Origin: JANQPA01 sp964548175
GTDB lineage: Bacteria > Bacteroidota > Bacteroidia > Chitinophagales > Saprospiraceae
Direction: 5' to 3'
NCBI GenBank assembly: GCA_964548175.1
Contig: CAZJQS010000021.1
Coordinates: 1-64,000, forward strand
Length of the DNA: 64,000 bases
Shown here one piece after another: positions 17,754-25,733 of this stretch (position 1 is the stretch's first letter; each line of letters begins with the position of its first letter). Made by a program: the position numbers and the translations under genes. The notes beneath the pieces were generated by a model. The model had not been told where the DNA came from. It saw only the letters and a list, made by a program, of their open reading frames with translations, and searched no databases.

Positions 17754-18892
17754 TTTAATTTACTTTTGAAAAATCTGATAAAATAAACCAATACAGGAGG
17801 GAAAATCATTTTATCTAATCCGCTTCCAATTTTGATTAGGTGATGATCTTTTGAAGCTTTTGTTTCTATGGAATTGACTATTTCCAGAAAAATACTTTGA
17901 TTTTTTTTGAAGTTAAAGCAGCTTAATACTTTTCTTTGAGAGTTCTTACTTTTTTGAATGTAGGATGGTTTATCTGAAAAGTAAGATTCTATGGCATCAA
18001 TATAATCTGAATCATCTTTACATAAATAGCCTTCATTTTCAGAAATAAGCTCTCTCAAGGTAGGCAGATTTGAGGCAATTGGGACTAATCCCATCTCCAT
18101 ACCTTCAACTATTGACAAAGGCATTCCTTCTGCTTTACTGGGAAGAATTATGAATTGACATGTTTTATGTATTTCCTTTATTTCTTTTGGAGAGAGACCT
18201 ATAAAATAATCAAAATTTGGCTTCGCATTAATTTTATCTAAATTTTTAGGGCTGAAAGAAGGGCAGCATAGTTTCCATCGAGCGTTTATTTTTCTTTTTC
18301 TTAGCTCATTATCTAGATCGAATAGTGTTGAAAAACCCTTAGATTCTGTATCTCTTCCTACAAATACAATCTTTGGTTGAACGGGGAGAGAATCAAAGTC
18401 TCTAGGAAAAACTTCTTCTACTAAGGGCGCATACAATAGGTGTATGTCATTTTTTCTTTGGGGTAGGGAGGACAATAATTTGGTTTCTATTCTTTGAGAC
18501 ACACAAAAAAACTTATCGATGACTGGAGAAAATTTAAGAGCTAGCTCATAATAAAAATCATAATCTCCATGCAAAATATAGACAAGTGGTGTAGATAACT
18601 TTAATTGGCAGTAAGTTATCAATTCTGGAAGATCATTAGCTACCATAACTCCTACTGGAATACATTTCTTTCCCACGGCTTTGGTATTTACCGAAAGTTT
18701 GTTTTTCCAATCCCACTTTACTTCGGAGAAACCGGAAACCAAAAGTTTAGACAAATTCAGCGGATTGGATTTTGGATAAGTTACTGCTATTAACTTAGAG
18801 TTATTCAACCTTTTTGAAAGATGATAATTGTAAATAGCTACGCCCCCCAGGCTATTTTTTATTATGAAGTTATATTTATTATATTTGGGCAC
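17738..18892 (-). CDS. Family 4-type glycosyltransferase
   Basis: A 384-residue GT-B enzyme. The N-terminal domain opens NFIIKNSLGGVAIYNYHL and contains LVYILHGDYDFYYELALKF. The donor domain contains KIVFVGRDTESKGFSTLF and NFDYFIGLSPKEIKEIH. The E-x7-E motif lies in AEGMPLSIVEGMEMGLVPIASN. The C-terminus ends in a basic amphipathic segment (YFIRFFKSKLKWKKP) that may touch the membrane. The gene is strongly AT-rich. Confidence 0.9.
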   Translation of the reverse strand: MPKYNKYNFIIKNSLGGVAIYNYHLSKRLNNSKLIAVTYPKSNPLNLSKLLVSGFSEVKWDWKNKLSVNTKAVGKKCIPVGVMVANDLPELITYCQLKLSTPLVYILHGDYDFYYELALKFSPVIDKFFCVSQRIETKLLSSLPQRKNDIHLLYAPLVEEVFPRDFDSLPVQPKIVFVGRDTESKGFSTLFDLDNELRKRKINARWKLCCPSFSPKNLDKINAKPNFDYFIGLSPKEIKEIHKTCQFIILPSKAEGMPLSIVEGMEMGLVPIASNLPTLRELISENEGYLCKDDSDYIDAIESYFSDKPSYIQKSKNSQRKVLSCFNFKKNQSIFLEIVNSIETKASKDHHLIKIGSGLDKMIFPPVLVYFIRFFKSKLKWKKP

Positions 18893-18906
18893 TATTTTGT
18901 ACTAGG

Positions 18907-19770
18907 TTAACTGCAAACTTCTTTATATGCTGCTGTCAGTTTTTGAGCGATATTCGATGAGCCATATTTAGAAAGTGCTCCCTTCCTTATTTCAGGCAAA
19001 TTATATGTAGAATAGCTCGTATGCATTTCTGAAATGACTTGAGCTAAGTGTTCAGGGGTGTTTTCCTGAAGAATGATTCCATTTTCATTGCATACCACCT
19101 CTTCAGGTCCTTTACAGGGAGTGGTGACTACGGGTCGCCCTCTCGATAATGCTTCGATGACCACAACGCCAAAAGTTTCATATTGGCTCGTCAAGACAAA
19201 TAAATGGGCTTCATCAATTGATTCTATTACGCTTTTCACAGGTAACTGACCTGTAAACGTCACTCTATCTTGTAGGCCTTTTTCTTCTGCGAATTTTTCA
19301 AGTTTATTTTTGTTAGGACCTGAACCTACAATCCTCAGATTAACGTCAAGTTCGTTTTTTATGTTCACTAGCGCTTGCAATGAAAGAATTTGATTTTTGT
19401 TATCATCAAGCGAACCAATGGTAATAAGGTTGAATCCAGACTTTGGAGGGGAGACAAAATCTTTATTAGCAAAATCTTCACTGAGAATATTCGGAATAAC
19501 TGTCCACTTGTTTTTTATTTCAGGAACGGGATAGCTGAAAAAAACGTCTTTACACTTTTTCTTTTTAAAAAGATTATTTAAAATTCTAGAAAATAGTTTT
19601 TCAGGAACAGAACGGTTTATCACAAAGATTTGGTCAATTTTATGACTGTTTTTCAAGGCTTTTAAGATAGCTGCACTTCTCCGATTAAATAATTTCTTCT
19701 CTTCAATGTTTTTCCAAGTTGTATCTGTTCCATAATAAAATAGAGTTTGTTTTTTTTTATGGTGTGACAT
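18907..19770 (-). CDS. Short, apparently chimeric family 4-type glycosyltransferase
   Basis: At 287 residues this GT-B protein is about 130 shorter than its neighbour at 19757-21019. From residue 88 on (KWTVIPNIL) it aligns closely and without gaps to that neighbour, including an identical stretch TSQYETFGVVVIEALSRGRP. Its first 85 residues (TLFYYGTDTTWKNIEEKKLF) resemble only the opening of a different GT-B N-terminal domain and stop well short of a complete acceptor domain. The donor domain with E-x7-E (ETFGVVVIE) is intact. I infer an internal deletion or recombination that joined a truncated N-terminus to a duplicated C-terminal domain. Whether it is active is uncertain. It overlaps the upstream gene by 14 bases. 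Confidence 0.75.
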   Translation of the reverse strand: MSHHKKKQTLFYYGTDTTWKNIEEKKLFNRRSAAILKALKNSHKIDQIFVINRSVPEKLFSRILNNLFKKKKCKDVFFSYPVPEIKNKWTVIPNILSEDFANKDFVSPPKSGFNLITIGSLDDNKNQILSLQALVNIKNELDVNLRIVGSGPNKNKLEKFAEEKGLQDRVTFTGQLPVKSVIESIDEAHLFVLTSQYETFGVVVIEALSRGRPVVTTPCKGPEEVVCNENGIILQENTPEHLAQVISEMHTSYSTYNLPEIRKGALSKYGSSNIAQKLTAAYKEVCS

Positions 19771-21019
19771 CCCTGTAGACTTTTCTTATCTCACGTGCAA
19801 TAGTGGATGGGCCATATTTAATAATGGCATCTTCCCTTATCTTTTTGAGGTCATATTGGGTATAGTTTTCATGAACTTTAATAATGGCTCTTATTAATTC
19901 TTTTGGATTGTCTTTTTCAATGAGTATTCCATTGGAATTATCAATAAGGTCTTCTGGACCACAGCACCGAGTTGTTATAACCGGACGACCTCTTGAGAGT
20001 GCTTCAATGACCACCACACCAAAGGTCTCATATTGGCTTGTCAATATAAATAAGTGAGCTTCATCTAATGATTGTACTACCTCTTCGACAGATAGTTGTC
20101 CCAAAAAGGTTACCCGATTGATTAGGCCTTTTTCTTTCACAAATTGTTCTAAAATAGATTGATATGGACCTGAACCAGCAATTTTTAAATGAAAATCCAA
20201 TTTATCTTTTAGTTCCGAAAGTGCTTTTAGTAATAATAGTTGATTTTTGCGCTTGTTTAGTGATCCAATAGTAATAATATTAAATCCTTTTTGGGGAGGG
20301 AATGCAAATTCTTTATGATTAAATTTCTCATCTAAAATATTTGGAATTACTTTCCAATTACCCTTTATGTCTGGGACAAAGTTTTTTTCAACAGTATTTC
20401 CCAAAGAATGACTAACCATGATAATACTGTCTACACTTTGATACATTTTTTTTATGTAAGGAAGTAGATGGTTGGGTTTGGGGTTTTGATTATAGTAAGT
20501 ACTGTGTTCTGTCAATACATATTTTATGTTTTTCTCCTCTTTTACATTGTAAGCAAGCATTCCTGCGTATAAAAAACGGCTATGCGCATGTATAAGATCA
20601 GGGAGTCCATTTTTTTGCTCGTATTTTTTGATTGCTTTATTTCCTACTTGAATCCAACGTTTCAATTTTTTTTCGAAACTACTGAATCGTGAAAAAGTGA
20701 AGCCTCTACCTTCAAATACTTTTACCCCCTCAATAGTATATTCTTTAACTGGGTGGAATAATGCATCAACTATTTCATTGAAAAAGGCTTTTAAACTGGA
20801 TTCTAAGCGATAAGTCGATCGATACTTTCGAATGAAAATAGCAGCAGCGCTTTTGAAAATATGCAGAATTCTATCTGAAAAAGGCATCGAAAAACGAACA
20901 GAAATAATGGCCACCTCTTCATCAATGTTTTTCAGTGCCTTTGCTTGAGCCAATTCAAAACAGGAAGAAAATAAATTACCCGGATGTAATTCTTCTGAGG
21001 TAATTAATAATATTTTCAT
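19757..21019 (-). CDS. Family 4-type glycosyltransferase
   Basis: A full-length 420-residue GT-B enzyme. The N-terminal domain begins KILLITSEELHPGNLFSSCF and holds the IHAHSRFLYAGMLA and YVLTEHSTYY segments typical of family 4. The donor domain contains NIITIGSLNKRKNQLLLLKAL, GSGPYQSILEQF and the E-x7-E motif in QYETFGVVVIEALSRGRPVI. It is a close paralogue of the C-terminal domain of the next gene downstream. It overlaps the upstream gene by 4 bases (ATGA). Confidence 0.92.
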   Translation of the reverse strand: MKILLITSEELHPGNLFSSCFELAQAKALKNIDEEVAIISVRFSMPFSDRILHIFKSAAAIFIRKYRSTYRLESSLKAFFNEIVDALFHPVKEYTIEGVKVFEGRGFTFSRFSSFEKKLKRWIQVGNKAIKKYEQKNGLPDLIHAHSRFLYAGMLAYNVKEEKNIKYVLTEHSTYYNQNPKPNHLLPYIKKMYQSVDSIIMVSHSLGNTVEKNFVPDIKGNWKVIPNILDEKFNHKEFAFPPQKGFNIITIGSLNKRKNQLLLLKALSELKDKLDFHLKIAGSGPYQSILEQFVKEKGLINRVTFLGQLSVEEVVQSLDEAHLFILTSQYETFGVVVIEALSRGRPVITTRCCGPEDLIDNSNGILIEKDNPKELIRAIIKVHENYTQYDLKKIREDAIIKYGPSTIAREIRKVYRDVTP

Positions 21020-21801
21020 CTTTTTTTTGAAAATATTTTTTTTAAAGGTTGGATAAATCTGCTCAGTGAAATAGCTATTTTAACAATTCTGCTGCTTGTC
21101 AATAACCTTAGCCTTGACAATTCTTTATAATCTTTATAAAACCCCGGAAAATAATATCTGTAAGCAGCATTGCGTTCAGGTATAGTTATATTTTTGTAAA
21201 TATCTGTTGAGCTGCTTATTCCCCCTGAATCAACCTCTGAAATCGTTTCTTCAATATATTTGTATGTTGCATTTCCTTTAAATATGATGAAAATCAAAAA
21301 TAACCAGTCCGCGGTTATTTTTAAAGATTCATCATAAAGACCATGTTCATCGAATAGTCTTTTAGAAAAGAAAACACTTTGATGACAAATAGACCTATGC
21401 CAAAAATCGCTGAACTGTAGTGGGTAAGGGCTTTTGTATCTTTTACCATTCATTTGAAAATCTCCATAAAGCAAATCTTCTCCATTCGCTTGCTCGAAAA
21501 CTTTTTCAAGCGTATGGCTTGAAGGGAGTAGGTCTCCACTGTTAAGAAATAATAGATAATCGCCCGTAGCCTTTATGATGCCTTTATTCATGGCATGATA
21601 AACACCATGGTCCGGCTCTGAAACCCAATAATTGATTTGGGTGTCATATTTTTTAATAACTTCCACACTACCATCCGTACTTCCACCATCGATAATAATG
21701 TATTCATAGTCCTTGAAAGCTTGAGAAAAAACACTTTCAACTGTTTTTTGGAGTCCTTCGGCATCGTTAAAGTTGATGGTAATAATGCTGAGCTTTGGCA
21801 A
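21016..21801 (-). CDS. Family 2 glycosyltransferase (WcaA/WcaE-like)
   Basis: A 261-residue GT-A enzyme that opens SIITINFNDAEGLQKTVESV. It has the acidic motif IIIDGGSTDGSVEVI and the segment WVSEPDHGVYHAMNKG, which marks the WcaE-like group, followed by the metal site LFLNSGDLLP. It shares this plan with the enzyme at 1868-2641 and the two may add the same kind of sugar; that is inference. A 127-base non-coding gap separates it from the upstream gene. Confidence 0.9.
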   Translation of the reverse strand: MPKLSIITINFNDAEGLQKTVESVFSQAFKDYEYIIIDGGSTDGSVEVIKKYDTQINYWVSEPDHGVYHAMNKGIIKATGDYLLFLNSGDLLPSSHTLEKVFEQANGEDLLYGDFQMNGKRYKSPYPLQFSDFWHRSICHQSVFFSKRLFDEHGLYDESLKITADWLFLIFIIFKGNATYKYIEETISEVDSGGISSSTDIYKNITIPERNAAYRYYFPGFYKDYKELSRLRLLTSSRIVKIAISLSRFIQPLKKIFSKKR

Positions 21802-21928
21802 AAGCTTAATTGTTTAAAATAAATAAATCGAGCTTAGAACGAAATTTTGGCTTTGGGTGAGTTTTTGTAAATGCTCTGTTTTGAATGTAGTATGTAAGTG
21901 CTGTATTATTAATGATTTTTATAAAATG

Positions 21929-23170
21929 TCAATCATTTTGTTTCCCTTTTTTCAAAGAAAAAAACTTAGCATACAGACCTCTTAACTTAGAGATGAATTG
22001 TGATAAAATATATTTCCTAAGGCCTAGTGAATGAATAATAAGTGGTTGTATCCCTGTTTCGTGGTAGTTGAAATAATTTCGAAATTTGGCAGATCGATAT
22101 ATATTTGAAAAAGGAGTCTTCTGTTGCAGGGCTTCTTCTCTTCTAACAATAAATAGTTCATTGCCCTGTATTGAAAAAATGATGTTGTTAATTAAGGGCC
22201 GTAGGTCTATTCCAAAGCTTTTTTCGGGATTGGCGATGAATCTCGAAGTCAGTAGGAACTCCTTAGACACTCCTTCTATTTCTTTTTTCCCATATAGATC
22301 TACTTCTATTGGAGAATAAACTGATAAGGATGGATTGACTTTTAACAGGCTTTCCTCTTCAAGTTCAAAAAAACTGTCATACCTGGCTGTAGACTCTTCC
22401 AATGGCATGAATCTATACTCAATCGGCAATGCTTGAAGGCTGACCTGAATACTTTTTGTTGAATCAGCTTGATGAGTTCCTTGTTCTCCAAAATTCGTTG
22501 AAAGGGATATTCTGGGATAAACAAAATATTTTTTTTCATCAACCAGGTAGGCTGTATAGTATTTTTTCCAGGAAGTTTCCGGCCATTCCCTTAAATACCT
22601 CCACAGGAATGATTGTATTTGCTCAGGAGTATTGTGTTTGCTGTACCAGGATTTGAAGGCTTGCCATTGCTTTTGGGTCCATGCCTGCCCCCAGGAAGAG
22701 GGGAACTGCATGAAGTAATTATCACCTCCATCGTAAAGGGGATGAAAAACTTGCTTCGAGCTTTCGGCTAATTCATAGTGATATAAAGAAACACCTCCCA
22801 CGCCATAGTCGTCATCAAAAAAGTTTAATGCTTTACATGCGTATTGATAAAAATAAGGCGATACAAACAGGTCATCTTCTAAAATGATGACTGATTCATA
22901 CTTTTCAGTTAGATCTCCACATTGTAGTATGTGCTTTCTTAATCCGAGATTGTTTTTGTAGATAATGATTTCTTTTTTTCCATATTCCCATACAAAGTCT
23001 TCTGCTATTTTGACAACATCCTGGTTGTCGGGATGATGATCTATGGAAACGATCAGGGGAATTTCTCCAAAGGCTTCGAGGTACTTTATTTCAGATACTG
23101 ATCCTAAAAGCCTTTTCAAGGAATCTGGGCGGTTATAGGCAACAATTACTATGGCAGGGGTACAATTCAC
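21929..23170 (-). CDS. GT-A glycosyltransferase, GNT-I-like
   Basis: The 413-residue protein begins AIVIVAYNRPDSLKRLLGSV and has the acidic motif VIILEDDLFVSPYFYQYACK. This EDD with an F-Y-Y-L-type stretch is seen in GNT-I-like nucleotide-diphospho-sugar transferases. A conserved middle segment (FMQFPSSWGQAWTQKQW) and the late WKKYYTAYLVDEKKYFVYPRIS are typical of long bacterial members. The C-terminal 130 residues are basic and show no recognised domain. Donor unknown. Non-coding DNA of about 310 bases lies upstream. Confidence 0.8.
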   Translation of the reverse strand: MNCTPAIVIVAYNRPDSLKRLLGSVSEIKYLEAFGEIPLIVSIDHHPDNQDVVKIAEDFVWEYGKKEIIIYKNNLGLRKHILQCGDLTEKYESVIILEDDLFVSPYFYQYACKALNFFDDDYGVGGVSLYHYELAESSKQVFHPLYDGGDNYFMQFPSSWGQAWTQKQWQAFKSWYSKHNTPEQIQSFLWRYLREWPETSWKKYYTAYLVDEKKYFVYPRISLSTNFGEQGTHQADSTKSIQVSLQALPIEYRFMPLEESTARYDSFFELEEESLLKVNPSLSVYSPIEVDLYGKKEIEGVSKEFLLTSRFIANPEKSFGIDLRPLINNIIFSIQGNELFIVRREEALQQKTPFSNIYRSAKFRNYFNYHETGIQPLIIHSLGLRKYILSQFISKLRGLYAKFFSLKKGKQND

Positions 23171-23480
23171 AATAGAGAAACAATAATTATTTAGGCTTTG
23201 AGCATAAGACTTTTAGTTGTTTTGAGAGAATGTTCTCCATAAAACCTAATTTCTGATCAATTTATATTGAGGTATTCAAGAAAATTTTTTGATAAATGGA
23301 ATACAAGACCGGAATGACTTCGATTTTACTAGGTTAGGATTTCTGAATGATAGATTTTAAAATGAAGCTAAGCTTTTTAATTCTTTGTATTTCAGGTCGC
23401 TTATTTATTTGGTTTCTATTGATTCAATGTTATAAAATAATTTGCTGAGTCTTTGTTGGATTGTCGCTTTGGGAATTATA
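23171..23480. other. AT-rich non-coding gap
   Basis: These 310 bases lie between two minus-strand glycosyltransferase genes in a locus that is otherwise tightly packed. I see no open frame with family motifs, no strong hairpin and no repeat copy. An internal promoter here is possible but no clear TAnnTTTG box with a matching upstream TTTG was found. Confidence 0.5.
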
Positions 23481-24407
23481 TTATAGATAATGCAATCCTG
23501 GCTTACGGTTTTTCTCCCAACTCGCAGCCACCTCCTCTTGTATTTGTTTGAGTAATTTTATTTCTTTTTTTATATTCTTCGCTGTTTTAAAGCCCATAAT
23601 AGCTCGTGGCCAGTATCCTTTATTTAAAAGCCTGATTCTTTGGGCCAATTCCTTTGGGCCGTTTTTGTTCACATCCGCAAATTGAATCAATACTTTTTTG
23701 TGTTTATCTGTTTGTTTTTTTAATTTACTTTCTTCTCTATGCTCTCGATCGTGGTAAATTTTAACCAAAGGGCAAATACCTATTTTAAATCCGTGATATC
23801 TCACTCTTTGGAGATAATTGTCATCTTCTCCGTAATGAAAAAACAGAGGATCAAAGCCACCTACTTTTTTAACGGTTCTGGCTGGTAATAACCAGGCAGC
23901 CGCATTCACATATTTTGCATCATATAGGTCATTTAATTTATTTCCTATCAAAGCATCAGAATAAATTTTAGGACAATATCTAGGTATAATATAATTTGAA
24001 AAATTCCAGTCTAATTGATTGCCTTGCCCATTAAGATGTAATGGGCTGATTATACCATATGATCGATTTTTTTCGGCAACTTTAATAAGAGTTTCAATAG
24101 TATTAGGTTCTACCCATGCATCTTGATTCAATAAAAAAATATAATCTGCTCCATTTTGAAGTGCTCTACTAATTCCTAGATTGTTACCTTGACCAAAGCC
24201 TAAGTTTTTGGAACTTTTTATGAGTTGAACTTCCGAAAACTCCTTTTCAATGATTGGTATTGTTTGATCAGTAGAGCCATTATCTACTATTATAATTGAG
24301 GTCTTTAAAGATGAACTTCTTAAGCTCGACAAACATTTTTTTATCCATTTTTCACCATTGTATGTTACTATGATAGCGAATATTTGCAAGTCTTGTAAGT
24401 GATACAT
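23481..24407 (-). CDS. Family 2 glycosyltransferase (rhamnosyltransferase-like)
   Basis: A 308-residue GT-A enzyme with the signatures of the rhamnosyltransferase-like group: FAIIVTYNGEKWIKKCLSSL, IIIVDNGSTDQTIPII and the metal site YIFLLNQDAWVEPNTI. It also has FDPLFFHYGEDDNYLQRVRYHG, the conserved acidic EDD-x-x-x-x-R segment. The C-terminal tail is highly charged. RmlA (35332-36192) is in the locus, but this does not prove rhamnose as donor. Confidence 0.9.
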   Translation of the reverse strand: MYHLQDLQIFAIIVTYNGEKWIKKCLSSLRSSSLKTSIIIVDNGSTDQTIPIIEKEFSEVQLIKSSKNLGFGQGNNLGISRALQNGADYIFLLNQDAWVEPNTIETLIKVAEKNRSYGIISPLHLNGQGNQLDWNFSNYIIPRYCPKIYSDALIGNKLNDLYDAKYVNAAAWLLPARTVKKVGGFDPLFFHYGEDDNYLQRVRYHGFKIGICPLVKIYHDREHREESKLKKQTDKHKKVLIQFADVNKNGPKELAQRIRLLNKGYWPRAIMGFKTAKNIKKEIKLLKQIQEEVAASWEKNRKPGLHYL

Positions 24408-24456
24408 TATTTAGAAGTGTGAAATTAATGGATAAATGGTTTTTCAATTTTTCGGT

Positions 24457-25149
24457 TTAGGATTTTTTTAAGATAAATTGTTGGAATATATTTAATTGGG
24501 CTCTTCTATCAATAAATTCATAATTAAAGGTTGAAATATCTTCAGAATATTGTTTCTCGATTAGCAGCTTTTTAGAATTACTGAAGTAATGAGAATAGTG
24601 TTTGTGCCTTTTTTTTGATTTTTTTGCATGGAAGTTCATAGGTTTATTTAGCCTTAGAATTTTTCTTACTTTTTCAAAGTCTTGGTTAAAGGTTTCAAAT
24701 CTTCCAATAAAATCAACGGCAATTTCTCCATTAACTGTAATGAATTCAGTTTGAGAAGTTAAATGATCGCCTCTATATTCTTTTTTGCAAAAATCATTTA
24801 GCACTTCCGAAAATTTTCCCTTTTTCAGGATGAAATTTTGAAATGTATCTCGTATGCCGGTATCCTTCATGATCCAAAAATAATCAGAGTAAGCACGACT
24901 CCAGGGATTTCTGACAAAAGCAAACTTAAAGTATTGATGCCAAGTTTTTTCATCTATTAATTCAAGCTCCAAATATTGCTTTGCAGTTGCATGCTGTAAA
25001 TGAATTTTTCTCTTGGAATCCCATCCACAAAGCGTATAAAAATTAGGTTTGCGCCAATCGAAGGGTTTTACATTGAAATAATATTCAATGCTTGACCCAG
25101 CGCATTTGGGTATGTGGATAAAAATAACCTTATGTTCATGGGAAATCAT
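24457..25149 (-). CDS. Sulfotransferase family 2 protein
   Basis: A 230-residue carbohydrate-type sulfotransferase. The PAPS 5'-phosphosulfate loop is IFIHIPKCAGSSIEYYF (about residues 9-25) and the 3'-phosphate motif is FKFAFVRNPWSRAYSDYFW (about 83-101). The late segment VDFIGRFETFNQDFEKV is typical for the family. It belongs to the same family as the enzyme at 6003-6683 but is not a close copy. Overlap with the upstream reading frame is 4 bases. The likely job is sulfation of the polysaccharide. Confidence 0.92.
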   Translation of the reverse strand: MISHEHKVIFIHIPKCAGSSIEYYFNVKPFDWRKPNFYTLCGWDSKRKIHLQHATAKQYLELELIDEKTWHQYFKFAFVRNPWSRAYSDYFWIMKDTGIRDTFQNFILKKGKFSEVLNDFCKKEYRGDHLTSQTEFITVNGEIAVDFIGRFETFNQDFEKVRKILRLNKPMNFHAKKSKKRHKHYSHYFSNSKKLLIEKQYSEDISTFNYEFIDRRAQLNIFQQFILKKS

Positions 25150-25484
25150 CTCGTTTTAAAAAGGTTATTAAGAATACTCTTTCTTTTGGTTAAAAATGTA
25201 TCACTTTTTGATATTTTTGCTTTAGCATTTTCCGAGCTCGGATGAAATAATAAAAACCATGTTTGTTTTGGATGGTACCAATTTGATTCGATAAAATCGA
25301 ATTCTTTCTCTTTGATTTTGCTTATAATAAATTCTTTTTTATACTCTACGCAGCTTGGATATGCCCATCCATCACCCTCATAATTTTTGTTTCCTAGAAT
25401 AAAAGTCAATAAATAAACAAGTTCTGGGTTCTTTCCATCCCCATTGTTGGTGCATGTCAATTTTAAATCTAACTGTAGACTCAA
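25146..25484 (-). pseudogene. Open frame of doubtful reality, tail of an unknown gene
   Basis: A 112-codon frame that can start only at a TTG. Its first third (25378-25484) lies over sequence that, one frame over, encodes sulfotransferase motifs, so that part is not the true reading. The remaining portion, after YEGDGWAYPSCVEYKKEF, ends in DFIESNWYHPKQTWFLLFHP. This faintly recalls the last strands of some SAM-dependent methyltransferases, which is a weak guess. I read the stretch as the remnant of a gene lost by deletion next to the broken sulfotransferase. Confidence 0.35.
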
Positions 25485-25732
25485 TTTTTTTTGTAATAAT
25501 AATTTAATCTGACTTCTTTTGTAACGAGACCAGTTGGAGATAGGTTGTTGGAAACGAGGATTTCTTTATGAAGCTCAAAAAAATCAAGATCTTCGTAGTG
25601 TCCATTAATATTCCCAATACCACTCCCAAGTAATCTATCACCTAGGTTTAATCCATACTCATGGAGCCAATTGGCTATAAATGATGTGCCGGATCGGTGC
25701 ATACCAAGTATGATAAGAGTCTTTCGGTTCAC
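25378..25732 (-). pseudogene. Frameshifted and truncated sulfotransferase
   Basis: From a GTG at 25732 (an ATG at 25762 lies inside wzt), the frame encodes a sulfotransferase N-terminus: TLIILGMHRSGTSFIANWL with the PAPS loop, then NINGHYEDLDFFELHKEIL. It stops at a TGA right after a run of eight A residues (minus strand, near 25485-25492). In the +1 frame the expected continuation is present, HQQWGWKEPRTCLFIDFY, the conserved WGWKxPR motif of this family, then a stop at 25378-25380. The later 3'-PAPS motif of the family is missing. One extra A in the run explains the first break. A second lesion or deletion removed the C-terminal half. Confidence 0.8.
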
Positions 25733-25733
25733 A

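Noticed and set aside
25146..25484. A small intact gene of 112 codons
   Set aside because: It has only a TTG start and overlaps sulfotransferase coding sequence in another frame; it is treated as a remnant.
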